Below are positions 56,388-64,000 of a stretch of DNA of 64,000 bases, piece by piece. Source of the stretch: a virus. The translations under genes were made by a program, and so were the position numbers. The notes under the pieces were generated by a model that was given only the letters and a program-made list of their open reading frames with translations, had not been told where the DNA came from and ran no database searches. Numbering within the stretch: the first letter of the stretch is position 1; every line of letters begins with the position of its first letter. The stretch spans positions 62,001 to 126,000 of the IMG/VR virus record IMGVR_UViG_3300032298_001038. The stretch is one strand, 5' to 3'.

Positions 56388-58524
56388 TGCGCAACTCCGG
56401 CGGTTCCAACTCGATAGTTGATTCAAACAAATGCGACAGGCTTGAAGCGTGGGTTACAAGTAGACATTGTAACCCTTTTGCTGTCGAGAGGTCTCTTAAC
56501 TTTTCGAGCACGGGCGCTAACGCTTGGATGCGCGGTTGATCCAACGACGCAGTCGGCTCATCCAAAGCGAGTAGACCGATCTCTTCTGCAAACATCGCGT
56601 TGACGGCGACTCGAAACGCAAGTGCCAAGACTGTCTTTTGTCCAATGGACAATCGTTGCGCGGGTTGTCGTCGACCATCGTAAAACTCGGCGATAAAGTT
56701 TGGGGCACCATCTCCGGCCACTCTTACCTGAAAGTTTACACTGAATATCTGCAACAATTCATTAATAGCCGTTTCCAGCCGCTGCAAATTTCGCTGGGCA
56801 ACAATCCGGGGCGCATTTTTCAAGGCCTCCCGGGCTTGCTCAGCCAAAGTCGACCACTTACGCAGTTTAACAGCGTCACTTTCTTGCTTAACTGCCGCTT
56901 CGTATTGCTCCTGTAGCCGCCGGTGGTCTGCGGTCAATTCAATCTTTTGCCGTTCGAGAACCTGCCTGTTTGAGCACTGCGTCCGCAGTTCGGTCAGCCG
57001 CGCCGTCGCCAAGTGGGCGTCGGCTTCGGTTGTCGTGATGGCTTTGATATCTTCAGCCAACTTTTCCATGCGCTCACGAACAGCGGTTACCGCGCCGTTC
57101 AGTTTGGCGATGTGCTCGCGAGTCTTTTGCATCAGCGGCGCCAACTCATTCTGGGCCGCTTCAAAATCCTCGTAGTCAGAGACCGCCTGCTGAAGTTCCT
57201 CTTCGGTAGATTCCGGCGGCTTGACAATTGTCAGGTCGCGCTCGGAGTCGTCGAGATGGCGTTCGCGGGCAGTCAATTTCTCGTTTAACGTTTCCCACTG
57301 GCTGCGGAGTTTTTCTGCCGCGGCGGCGTTTGCCACCGCAGTTTGAAGTTCAGATAACTGTTCACGCAATTTAGGAATTTGCGCCTGTTGCTCACTAACC
57401 TGCGACGCTAATTGGGATGAGGGGGTGTGGCAAGTGGGACACTCGACCACGCCGGCCTCAGTAAACATGGCAACGAACCGTTCGGCGTCTTTGATTTGAC
57501 GTTGCACTGCCTCCACATTCCGCTGCCAATCGGCAGCCGACTGGCCACTTGGGGTTGGCGGTTCTGGATTCCTAGCGCGCTCTTCAGCAATCTCGTCGCG
57601 CTGCGATTGAATCTTGGTCTTAACCTTTGCAATGTTCTTGTAGTTTTCCCAATGACCTAGCGCAATCTTGGCTTCACGATGATTGGCTTCTTTACCGTTG
57701 ATAGCCGCCGAGAATGCGTCTAGGTCTTTTTCGTACTGTCGACAGGTTTCTTCCGACTCTTCAATTTCACGCTCGTACTCAGTTGCTTGCTGGGTTAGCC
57801 GTTGCAGTTCTGCGCCTGCTTTTTCTCGGGCTTCCCATTGCTGGATAAGTTTCTGATCACGCTCCTGTACCTGTAGAAAGGCATCGAGTGACGGCAGTTT
57901 TTTGATCTGGTCCGTCAGGTCGTCGATTTGTTTGGTGATCTCCGCTTGTTCCAGAAGTATTTGCGAACTGGACTTTACGATTTCAGGCACGTTGAGTTTC
58001 AGCAGCCCTTTGCCAATTACGTCTTGGCACTTGTCGGCTTTTGACGTATTGAACAGCCGCTGAAAAAACTTGTCCGTGTCCGTCTGGTTGTCGTCAATAA
58101 ATGAGAATATTTCGGTCTGGGAGACGATGATAAACCGGCTGATGAACTTGGCGTCCACACCCAGCAGTTTTTCGACCCCAGCCGTTACCGCCTTATCCCC
58201 GCGCGCAACTTCCTTGCCGTCAACAGTCAAAATAGACTGCTCTTTCTCCGGCAGCAGGTATCGCGTCACGACGGCAATGTGGCCGTTGTGCTCGAACTCA
58301 AGGGTCGCGTAGGACGGCTCACCTTCCTTGGCGTACTGGCTGATGTTGTCAGCCTTCACGCCGAAGTTGGGATTCTCGCCCGTAAGGAGCCAGCGGATGG
58401 CACCGAAAAGACTGCTTTTGCCAGAACCGTTTTCACCAAGAATGGCAACGAGGCCGCGTGTAAATTCACACGTCCGCTGTCGATGGTGAACCCAGTTCCT
58501 CACTTCCAGTTTCAGAAGTTGCAT
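56368..58524 (-). CDS. sbcC: SbcC/Rad50-like ATPase (718 aa)
   Basis: SMC-type repair ATPase that tethers DNA ends. Walker A GENGSGKSS at 30-38. Two coiled coils flank the zinc hook CPTC (362-365), which dimerises through zinc. The C-terminal lobe has LSIGQKTVLALA (signature), ALDEPTASLD with Asp655-Glu656, and a VTHAS H-loop near 690. Length is short for SbcC, as usual for phage gp46-like forms. It overlaps the SbcD-like gene by 59 nt, consistent with a complex. Confidence 0.9.
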   Translation of the reverse strand: MQLLKLEVRNWVHHRQRTCEFTRGLVAILGENGSGKSSLFGAIRWLLTGENPNFGVKADNISQYAKEGEPSYATLEFEHNGHIAVVTRYLLPEKEQSILTVDGKEVARGDKAVTAGVEKLLGVDAKFISRFIIVSQTEIFSFIDDNQTDTDKFFQRLFNTSKADKCQDVIGKGLLKLNVPEIVKSSSQILLEQAEITKQIDDLTDQIKKLPSLDAFLQVQERDQKLIQQWEAREKAGAELQRLTQQATEYEREIEESEETCRQYEKDLDAFSAAINGKEANHREAKIALGHWENYKNIAKVKTKIQSQRDEIAEERARNPEPPTPSGQSAADWQRNVEAVQRQIKDAERFVAMFTEAGVVECPTCHTPSSQLASQVSEQQAQIPKLREQLSELQTAVANAAAAEKLRSQWETLNEKLTARERHLDDSERDLTIVKPPESTEEELQQAVSDYEDFEAAQNELAPLMQKTREHIAKLNGAVTAVRERMEKLAEDIKAITTTEADAHLATARLTELRTQCSNRQVLERQKIELTADHRRLQEQYEAAVKQESDAVKLRKWSTLAEQAREALKNAPRIVAQRNLQRLETAINELLQIFSVNFQVRVAGDGAPNFIAEFYDGRRQPAQRLSIGQKTVLALAFRVAVNAMFAEEIGLLALDEPTASLDQPRIQALAPVLEKLRDLSTAKGLQCLLVTHASSLSHLFESTIELEPPELRNVRTAG

Positions 58525-59644
58525 TGGGTTCCTCGTTCATGAACTTAGAAAACTGCGCTTCCAATTCCTTTGCCGGGTCGTCCGCCGTCAAAAGAGCAGA
58601 AGCCAATTTGTATGACTCGTTATCGTCGCCGATTAAATCGGACAACGCGGACAATAGATCGTTCTTAACCGAATCGCGGTTTTGGGATTGCCGCGGAGCC
58701 ATCTTGTCGGTCAGCGCCTCGCAAAACAAGTGCGCCGAATCAGACACCACGGTTGTGATGCGCAAAAAAGCATCAGGGAGCCGTTTGTCAAACTTAACTC
58801 GAACAAGCGGCTTGTGGATATCATGGTGGTGCCCGGCGGACTTACTGTCTGAGATCAACTTTTCAATCTCTCGCGCCAGTCTGCCCGCGCACAATTCGTC
58901 AAGCAACTCAACGTCTTTTACGACGTAACTCAACGTGCCGCGAGTTTTCAGCGGCTTGTCTTCAAAAATAATCTCGCCGTTGTGCGCGGAGATAACAAAG
59001 AAAAACTTCGCCGGCTGCTCGCCCATATCTTGCATAGCCGTCGAGCCGGGCGAAAGCATCTTGATTGACTTGCCCTGCGCGTTGACACCTTCAGCCACTT
59101 TGGTCACGTGAAAGTCGCCCGCAAGCACGGTCTGCACATGATGCACATCGGTCAGTTCGCATTCCGTGCGGCCGATCTCGCCCATGAAGTCTTTCCAGAC
59201 CTGATGGGTCACCAAGATATCTGTATCCTCGGGTACGGCTTGAAACGCCGCCTGAATCTCGCCGCGAGGAAGCCAGTCGAGTCCCCGCACGCTAATGCTG
59301 GTAGCGCCAAAATCGGCGCTAATGTTGTGCAAGTGAATCGGCCACGGGTGGATGCTCAGCCACGGCGCGTTGCGATCGTATTCGTGATTGCCCTGAATGT
59401 AGTACACGTTCAGTTGCGCCGCCTGCATGCGCGATAGCCCCTCGCACAACTTGGCGATAGGGCGGGCAAGGTTTTGTTTCTTCTCTAGTACGTCGCCGCC
59501 AAGAATCAGCGGCAACCGGTGCGCAATGCAGTAGTCAATAATCTGCGCAAAACTGTAATAGGCATCGCCGTAAATGCCCGGCTTGGTTGACCAAGCCCCG
59601 TCCTCCAGATGGAGGTCGGCGCTAAACACAAAAAGCGGCTCCAC
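58466..59644 (-). CDS. sbcD: SbcD/Mre11-like nuclease (392 aa)
   Basis: Calcineurin-fold phosphoesterase partner of SbcC. The metal-binding motifs are SADLHL (Asp10, His12), GGD at 49-51, GNHE at 85-88, THQ near 166-168 and AGDFHV near 195-200, where Asp replaces His in the usual GHxH. The C-terminal 100 residues are an extra helical region probably contacting SbcC. ATG at 59644. It processes double-strand ends for recombination. Confidence 0.88.
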   Translation of the reverse strand: MEPLFVFSADLHLEDGAWSTKPGIYGDAYYSFAQIIDYCIAHRLPLILGGDVLEKKQNLARPIAKLCEGLSRMQAAQLNVYYIQGNHEYDRNAPWLSIHPWPIHLHNISADFGATSISVRGLDWLPRGEIQAAFQAVPEDTDILVTHQVWKDFMGEIGRTECELTDVHHVQTVLAGDFHVTKVAEGVNAQGKSIKMLSPGSTAMQDMGEQPAKFFFVISAHNGEIIFEDKPLKTRGTLSYVVKDVELLDELCAGRLAREIEKLISDSKSAGHHHDIHKPLVRVKFDKRLPDAFLRITTVVSDSAHLFCEALTDKMAPRQSQNRDSVKNDLLSALSDLIGDDNESYKLASALLTADDPAKELEAQFSKFMNEEPNATSETGSEELGSPSTADV

Positions 59645-59655
59645 GCAAAAACCTC

Positions 59656-60306
59656 CTATTCATCATTGTCTGGTTTAAAAAACATGTCGAACTGCGACAT
59701 GCCATTATCATCGTCATCGTCGTCAAAATACTGGGCGTCTTCATCATAATTATTTTCGGGCGGCCAGAGTTTTTTGGTCGGACCGAACGGACCTTCGTGC
59801 CAGTTCTTGTGGTATTTCTCAAACGGGAAAAACTTCAGCAGCGTGTTGAAAAAGTTTGACACCAAGTCCGGCAGAGAATGTAAATCGTTTTTGGGCGTGT
59901 TCTTGTACAGCGCCAGCGTCTTTTTCCACTCTGTCGGTTTTCCGCTAAACCAGCCGTCGTCAGTCTTGATTTTTTTACTGGTTTCCGGCCCCTCCTCGAC
60001 TGTCACCAGTTTGAAGAACGACAACGAAAACATGTCGGCTAACTCGTCCATCGTAGGACCAGTCGCGACTTTGATTTTTCGAATCTTGTCTTTTTTCTGA
60101 ACCCGACTGAGCGCGCTATCGAAATCCTGATGCATCCCCTCCAGCGCCAAAGCCATTTTTGTTGCGTCAATAAAACTTTTCACACCCAAACCGTTCGGGT
60201 GCATCAAGTCCAGCACCGACCGCAGCAAATAGTATTCGCGGCGAAGTGTGGTGACGTACAGCCGGATGAATTGCATCTCCGACGGCGTCATAGCCGAAAA
60301 TTGCAT
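59656..60306 (-). CDS. Hypothetical protein (216 aa)
   Basis: ATG at 60306 (MQFSAMTPSEMQFIRLYVTT). An N-terminal helical part with FIDATKMALALEGMHQDFDS is followed by a charged region rich in Lys/Phe/Asp. The last 35 residues are extremely acidic (EDAQYFDDDDDDNGMSQFDM). Acidic tails are common in ssDNA-binding or DNA-mimic proteins, but no fold can be named. First gene upstream of the SbcD-like gene. Confidence 0.75.
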   Translation of the reverse strand: MQFSAMTPSEMQFIRLYVTTLRREYYLLRSVLDLMHPNGLGVKSFIDATKMALALEGMHQDFDSALSRVQKKDKIRKIKVATGPTMDELADMFSLSFFKLVTVEEGPETSKKIKTDDGWFSGKPTEWKKTLALYKNTPKNDLHSLPDLVSNFFNTLLKFFPFEKYHKNWHEGPFGPTKKLWPPENNYDEDAQYFDDDDDDNGMSQFDMFFKPDNDE

Positions 60307-60319
60307 GCCGCACCGCGCA

Positions 60320-60517
60320 CTACAGGGCTGGGCCGACGATCGAAACCTCGGGGATCGCTACCGTGTTTAAGATAGCATTAAATCCGTGTTCCGCCCAGTC
60401 GAATTTGTAGTGTGGGTTTTTTCTGTTTACACACTCCACTATCGTGAAATGAATTAACGGCCGGTCGCCGATACGCACCAGAACTTTGTCGCCGACACGG
60501 TACTTTCCGTCAAACAT
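60320..60517 (-). CDS. Small beta-barrel hypothetical protein (65 aa)
   Basis: MFDGKYRVGDKVLVRIGDRP, then HFTIVECVNRKNPHYKFDWA: the G-D-K-V-x-V and R-x-P-H-Y-K-F-D-W pattern suggests an SH3-like barrel. ATG at 60517 after GGAGG-like CACGGAGG. Function unknown. Confidence 0.7.
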   Translation of the reverse strand: MFDGKYRVGDKVLVRIGDRPLIHFTIVECVNRKNPHYKFDWAEHGFNAILNTVAIPEVSIVGPAL

Positions 60518-60544
60518 GTCGGCCTCCGTGCCGCAACCAGCAGG

Positions 60545-60781
60545 TTATCTATTTTTCTGCTTCCAAACTCTAAGCCGACGCTTCATCGACTCGGCGCTGT
60601 TGACAACCTCGTTCAGCACAGCAAGCAACTGGTCTGCCTGCTGGTCTGGCGAATACGTCTCCTCGTCGCTGGCCATGTCGTGCAAAACGTCATCCAGCAA
60701 TTCGTAAAGAATCCGGTATTCCGACTCGCCAATAATGTCGGGATCAATAAATATCTCACTGAGGTGCGGCATAGTGTTCAT
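60545..60781 (-). CDS. Small acidic helical protein (78 aa)
   Basis: ATG at 60781 overlaps the MazG-like gene stop by 4 nt. Helical and acidic (YRILYELLDDVLHDMASDEE), with a basic C-terminus (SMKRRLRVWKQKNR). Unknown. Confidence 0.72.
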   Translation of the reverse strand: MNTMPHLSEIFIDPDIIGESEYRILYELLDDVLHDMASDEETYSPDQQADQLLAVLNEVVNSAESMKRRLRVWKQKNR

Positions 60782-61083
60782 GTTTCTTTTACAAAAATAC
60801 CCTCGGGTGTCAGCGTGCCTTTACGATCTTTAATCGTGTCGTACGCGTAAGTAAGACATTCCGTCAAATCGGTCCCGTACAGTTCGCAATACAAGATCAG
60901 CGTCACAAGCACATCACCAATGCCGTCAATAATGCCGTCGTCGTCGCGTTTGAGCGTGGCGTCCGCCAGTTCGCCCAACTCGGACATTGTCTTCATGAGT
61001 TGCGCGGTCGTATTGCTGTTCGAAATAATTTGACGGTCTCGCGCCCACTGCAAAACTTTCTCTTCCAGTTCTTGAAACGTCAT
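60778..61083 (-). CDS. MazG-like nucleotide pyrophosphohydrolase (101 aa)
   Basis: All-alpha NTP pyrophosphatase. QLMKTMSELGELADATLK at 28-45 gives the metal-binding ExxxE pair (Glu35, Glu38), and DGIGDVLVTLILYCELYG at 53-70 gives the Asp-x-x-x-Asp pair (Asp53, Asp57). Size fits a single-domain phage MazG. It would hydrolyse NTPs or dNTPs and may adjust the host nucleotide or alarmone pool. ATG at 61083 with coupling to the upstream gene. Confidence 0.85.
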   Translation of the reverse strand: MTFQELEEKVLQWARDRQIISNSNTTAQLMKTMSELGELADATLKRDDDGIIDGIGDVLVTLILYCELYGTDLTECLTYAYDTIKDRKGTLTPEGIFVKET

Positions 61084-61301
61084 TTATCCTCCAATGAAAT
61101 AATTCCGTGCTCTGGCGGATTGTCCGTATCTAATATCGCGTTGCGTACGCTGATGTGCTGCGCAATCTCTGCACGTTGAGTTCGTACCTCGCGGCGAAGA
61201 GATTCAATGTGCGCTGCGGCTTCTAACGCTAATTGCGCTCCGTCAGCACGCGGCCGGCCGGCAGCCCACAGCGTCAATCGGTGCACAATGTCGGCGCTCA
61301 T
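61080..61301 (-). CDS. Small helical protein (73 aa)
   Basis: ATG at 61301 overlaps the upstream TGA by 2 nt (ATGA). The pattern IVHRLTLWAAGRPRADGAQL then AAAHIESLRREVRTQRAEIA is a short phage motif I recall (LR..A.....a.L.EAA..IE.LR.EV), without known function. Confidence 0.75.
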   Translation of the reverse strand: MSADIVHRLTLWAAGRPRADGAQLALEAAAHIESLRREVRTQRAEIAQHISVRNAILDTDNPPEHGIISLEDK

Positions 61302-61462
61302 TTCTCGTCTTCCATTGACACCAACTGCCCGTCGGCGTTTTCGACCAGCCCGGTGCGAATTACGATCTCGCCGTCGTCTTCCTGCTCAATCTCAAACCAT
61401 ACAGGCATAAAGTTATTTAGTGACTTGCGCAAATCGTCAAGCGTCATGTGCATGTTGGCCAT
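61298..61462 (-). CDS. Small acidic protein (54 aa)
   Basis: ATG 61462 (MANMHMTLDDLRKSLNNFMP) follows GGAGTAATTT. VWFEIEQEDDGEIVIRTGLV forms a probable beta-hairpin, and the C-terminus is acidic (SMEDEK). Its stop overlaps the next start (ATGA). It is the first gene downstream of tRNA-Gln. Confidence 0.75.
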   Translation of the reverse strand: MANMHMTLDDLRKSLNNFMPVWFEIEQEDDGEIVIRTGLVENADGQLVSMEDEK

Positions 61463-61495
61463 AAATTACTCCGTAACTCATACGTCAGCCTCCGA

Positions 61496-61566
61496 ATGCC
61501 CGACTAGGATTCGAACCTAGACAAAGGGAACCAAAATCCCTTGTGCTACCGTTACACCATCGGGCA
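61496..61566 (-). tRNA. tRNA-Gln (TTG)
   Basis: 71 nt. Acceptor TGCCCGA/TCGGGCA (perfect), anticodon stem AGGGA/TCCCT with loop TTTTGGT (TTG), T-arm CTAGG-TTCGAAT-CCTAG. The discriminator is T, which is unusual. It is 51 kb from the other tRNA genes. CCA is not encoded. Confidence 0.9.
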
Positions 61567-61746
61567 ACTGCGCTTGCATCCCTGCGTTGACGACTTCCGA
61601 CACACGCTCGAAAGGAGTCCTCTTTGTTTAAACGTTGTCGGCTTCGGCGTTACAAACCCACGGCCGACTAGGGTGTTGGACCGCCGTCGATTAGAGCGGC
61701 TTTCAACGCCTTGCGACGTCGCGACGCTGGGCACCAACCTGCCCTG

Positions 61747-62325
61747 CTATTTTTGTCTCGCTACGGCTGTCACGAATCTCTTAGCCAACTCGATTGTCGT
61801 TAAATTGTCTACCTCCGCGTTGTGCAACTGTCCGCCCATGTGCGGCGCATACAAATCACGCAACCGCGTCAGCGAATAACCGCCGGAGTGTTTTCCCGCC
61901 GCGTTCAAAAACCGCGCAATTGCCGCGGTGTCAAACGCCGGGTACGTAAAGTACATGTCCCACGTGCTGTTGTCGAGTAAATAAGCCCGCAAGAAACTGA
62001 CGTCAAACGCGACGTTGTGTCCGGCCGGAATTAACCGCGCCTTGCCAGACTTGCGAATCATCGCCTCGATGTACGAGCAGAGTTGATTGCTGGCCTCTTG
62101 CGCGGGGATCGCCGTGGCGTCGTGTTCAGCGATGTTGATTTTGTTCACGGAGAGCGCGCCTGCTGTAAGCGCATACTCTTCGTGCTTGATCTTCAAATAA
62201 AGCCCGTGTTCGCCGTTATCGCGGGGAATGATATTAAAATCTGGATCGACGCAAATCGCAGACACAGTAAGCAAACTGTGCTGCGGCGTCAGACCGCCTG
62301 TTTCCGTGTCGACGAACAGGTACAT
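61747..62325 (-). CDS. DnaQ-type 3'-5' exonuclease (192 aa)
   Basis: RNase-T/DnaQ (DEDDh) fold: FVDTETGG at 4-11 (Asp6, Glu8), GHNVAFDVSFL at 102-112 (Asp108) and HNAEVDNLTTIEL at 168-180 (His168, Asp173). It degrades single-stranded ends or RNA from the 3' end. Length fits a free-standing proofreading-type exonuclease. The polymerase has its own exonuclease domain, so this one probably acts in repair or RNA processing. About 180 bp between it and tRNA-Gln hold no gene I can support. Confidence 0.88.
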   Translation of the reverse strand: MYLFVDTETGGLTPQHSLLTVSAICVDPDFNIIPRDNGEHGLYLKIKHEEYALTAGALSVNKINIAEHDATAIPAQEASNQLCSYIEAMIRKSGKARLIPAGHNVAFDVSFLRAYLLDNSTWDMYFTYPAFDTAAIARFLNAAGKHSGGYSLTRLRDLYAPHMGGQLHNAEVDNLTTIELAKRFVTAVARQK

Positions 62326-62600
62326 TAGTTGAAGTGCTCTTCGGTTTCTTCGGGGTTGCCCTCAAACCCCACAAACTCACCACCTTCTTCGTTGAAGATG
62401 ATGCCGGGCGTTGTCTGCGCCGGGATGTCTTCCGCGGCAGCGTGGGCGGCACGAAGCAGCAACGCGTATATCTCGTCACCATGCTCCTTGCCGAACCTCA
62501 TGCATAAAAGCCCACGTACAGACAGATAAGCCTCGTACGGCTCAAAACCGTCGGCTGTCGGTTCGTAGTCATCAAAATCAGCAAAATCTGCGTTTGTCAT
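62325..62600 (-). CDS. Acidic hypothetical protein (91 aa)
   Basis: I choose ATG 62600 (MTNADFADFDDYEPTADGFE), just after GAGTGG; a GTG two codons earlier is possible. The N-terminus is acidic and aromatic, the middle helical (IYALLLRAAHAAAEDIPAQT), and the end acidic (NPEETEEHFN). It shares one base with the exonuclease start. Unknown. Confidence 0.72.
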   Translation of the reverse strand: MTNADFADFDDYEPTADGFEPYEAYLSVRGLLCMRFGKEHGDEIYALLLRAAHAAAEDIPAQTTPGIIFNEEGGEFVGFEGNPEETEEHFN

Positions 62601-62606
62601 AACCAC

Positions 62607-63746
62607 TCAAAAAATAACGGTGAGTGAAATCAATCGGTCTTTCAACGGGAACAAATACACTCCGCGCAAAGAGTAGAGGCGCGGAGTTTCGTGGCGCATG
62701 AGCACGATGTCTTCACCCGTCTCGGTTTCCCGAACAAGGCGTGCAGTGCTGTATGGGCCGAGAGTATCTTGGTTGGCGTCTAACACAACAAGAAGATCAG
62801 TCTCGGGAATCGGAAACCGAACTGTCGCCCCTACGGGACCAGTTGCGCCGGTGACGCCGATCCTAACAGATTCTCGACCCATGTCAAACACGTGTTCAAG
62901 TGCCGCGATGTCTTCAACATCAGCAACCGCTTGCACGATTGGCTTGAGCGGTTTGCCTAAGTTACCAGCCGCAATGTATTCAAACTGCGGCTTTGAAATC
63001 ACAGCGTAAATATCCAGTTGCTGTGCAACTACGCACAACGCAAGAAACAACGCCGTCGGAATATCTGGGCACAGTACTTCTGTTTTTACAATGCGCAGAT
63101 GTTCGTAGTCTTTGGGCACACAAACAAACTCGCCGCTTTCGAGCAGCACGAAATACCGGTTCGTGCCGTTGTCAAAAGCCAGCCCGCGAATTTCTGGCCC
63201 GCGCTGCGAGTTGCCAAGTGTCGCCGAAAAGTACACCAACTTTGCGTCTAACTTAGAAAGCACGTCGTCGGTAATATTTTCCGGTTCAAATACTCGCTTC
63301 ACGAGCCAGTGGTTAAAAAGTTCCGGGGGCGCCGCCGGTTTCTTAGCCGGGGCAGCATCCTCGGCTAGTTCGTCCGCAAGGCTCTGTACCAGTTCTTGCA
63401 GCGTTTCTTCGGTCAGCGGCTTCTCGCGCCCCATCAGGCCGATAAACGCCAACAGACTTGCCAGCAAGATTTCCGGGACCATTTCAGCCGGCACGCCGCT
63501 CTTGGTCACGATGGCTTTGTACTTTTCAGATAACAAAGCCTTGGTAATAGAAAAGGGAATTCGACTCCATTCGATCTCGGGCAGGCTCGCCAATAACTCG
63601 GCGATTGCAAACCCGGTGTTGCAGGACTTCGAGTGCCGAAGAAGTTCTACAAGGCCGGCCGTCAGAAATAACTTGTCCGCCGGCGGATGGCCAGAGATGT
63701 TCTCTAGAAAACTGTTAAACGGTTCTGTCAGGTGATTGTCGCTCAT
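62607..63746 (-). CDS. Hypothetical protein (379 aa)
   Basis: ATG at 63746 (MSDNHLTEPFNSFLENISGH). N-terminal helical half with LLASLLAFIGLMGREKPLTE and a Pro/Ala linker (APAKKPAAPPE, near 131-141). The C-terminal half is beta-rich (YFVLLESGEFVCVPKDYEHL). A short collagen-like GVTGATGPVGA appears near 299-309, reminiscent of the fibre repeats. Function unknown. Confidence 0.75.
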   Translation of the reverse strand: MSDNHLTEPFNSFLENISGHPPADKLFLTAGLVELLRHSKSCNTGFAIAELLASLPEIEWSRIPFSITKALLSEKYKAIVTKSGVPAEMVPEILLASLLAFIGLMGREKPLTEETLQELVQSLADELAEDAAPAKKPAAPPELFNHWLVKRVFEPENITDDVLSKLDAKLVYFSATLGNSQRGPEIRGLAFDNGTNRYFVLLESGEFVCVPKDYEHLRIVKTEVLCPDIPTALFLALCVVAQQLDIYAVISKPQFEYIAAGNLGKPLKPIVQAVADVEDIAALEHVFDMGRESVRIGVTGATGPVGATVRFPIPETDLLVVLDANQDTLGPYSTARLVRETETGEDIVLMRHETPRLYSLRGVYLFPLKDRLISLTVIF

Positions 63747-64000
63747 TGGTAATTTTGCCCGCGTACACGTCGTTGCATGTTTGAAATAACTGACTGAACG
63801 TCGTTATTGTTGGTTGGTCTAAAAAGATGACGTGACCGCCGCGGATTTGAATCTCTGTTTGAAGGGTGTCGTCCGGCTTTGAAAACAGAACGAATGTGAA
63901 TCCAGTCTGGTGCGGCTCGACCATCCGAAGCGTTTCAAGGCGCTCCAAAAACAGTCGCACTCCGCGCTGACACTCGCCGGCGACGATCATCACGCCGCCG
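63715..64000 (-). CDS. Hypothetical protein, 5' end uncertain or outside the window
   Basis: The frame is open to the window edge. A GTG at 63993 and an ATG at 63990 are possible starts but no ribosome site is visible, so the gene may begin outside. The visible part includes VRLFLERLETLRMVEPHQTG, FTFVLFSKPDD and IRGGHVIFLDQPTITTFSQL, an alpha/beta pattern. It overlaps the next gene by 32 nt. Confidence 0.6.
   Translation of the reverse strand, partial: GGVMIVAGECQRGVRLFLERLETLRMVEPHQTGFTFVLFSKPDDTLQTEIQIRGGHVIFLDQPTITTFSQLFQTCNDVYAGKITNERQSPDRTV

Noticed and set aside
61567-61746. A gene or second tRNA in the gap between exonuclease and tRNA-Gln
   Set aside because: The open frames are Arg/Ser-rich without a start site and no tRNA folds; the gap holds nothing I can support.
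1-64000. Terminase, major capsid, integrase, lysis or sigma-factor gene
   Set aside because: I looked for their motifs (terminase Walker motifs with nuclease, tyrosine or serine recombinase residues, amidase or lysozyme motifs, sigma regions) and found none; they are presumably outside the window or too divergent to see.

Overview
This 64 kb window is one piece of a large tailed-phage (Caudoviricetes) genome. Every gene I can support is on the minus strand, so transcription runs from high to low coordinates. Genes are tightly packed, with frequent ATGA/TAATG overlaps and mostly good Shine-Dalgarno sites. The host is probably a planctomycete: two small secreted proteins (7715-8098, 9922-10167) and an NTF2-like protein (10305-10937) have sequence styles I associate with planctomycetal exported proteins. 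That host call is an inference.

Layout in transcription order. 64000-61500: virion-like or unknown genes, a DnaQ-type exonuclease and tRNA-Gln. 61500-59650: small genes including a MazG-like pyrophosphohydrolase. 59650-42150: replication and recombination module with SbcD, SbcC, an SF2 helicase, a DnaB-like helicase, a DnaG-type primase, a uracil-DNA-glycosylase/family A DNA polymerase fusion, a ParB-like protein and a RecA-like recombinase. 42150-33080: mixed genes including a DUF1016-like protein, a GT2-type glycosyltransferase and a RuvC-like resolvase. 33080-28380: head-associated genes ending in the portal protein. 28380-24150: glycosyltransferase, HD-domain protein, thymidylate kinase and an exported thioredoxin. 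24190-13730: tail-fibre region with a 1394-aa YadA-head-like fibre, a collagen-like fibre, a LamG-like protein and a sulfotransferase. 13730-11200: thymidine kinase and a GT4 glycosyltransferase. 11200-5040: many small genes interleaved with six tRNAs and ending in a phage tmRNA. 5040-1: small genes and a 730-bp non-coding repeat region.

The genes together give a self-contained DNA replication and repair system, part of a dTTP salvage route (thymidine and thymidylate kinases), translation support (seven tRNAs, tmRNA and a cREC RNA-processing receiver domain) and glycan modification (three glycosyltransferases, one sulfotransferase).

The most notable signals outside the genes are: (1) a phage-specific promoter, CTAAAT-N16-GCATAT, found five times with invariant spacing, three times with the upstream gene's TAA stop inside the -35-like box; (2) a roughly 730-bp five-nucleotide-periodic tract (3000-3718) with five copies of a 14-mer, closed by a perfect 14-bp terminator hairpin; (3) a tmRNA encoding a tag that ends in ALAA; (4) a tail protein interrupted by an in-frame UGA followed by 85 more open codons. 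I see no terminase, major capsid, integrase or lysis gene, so the window is only part of the genome.
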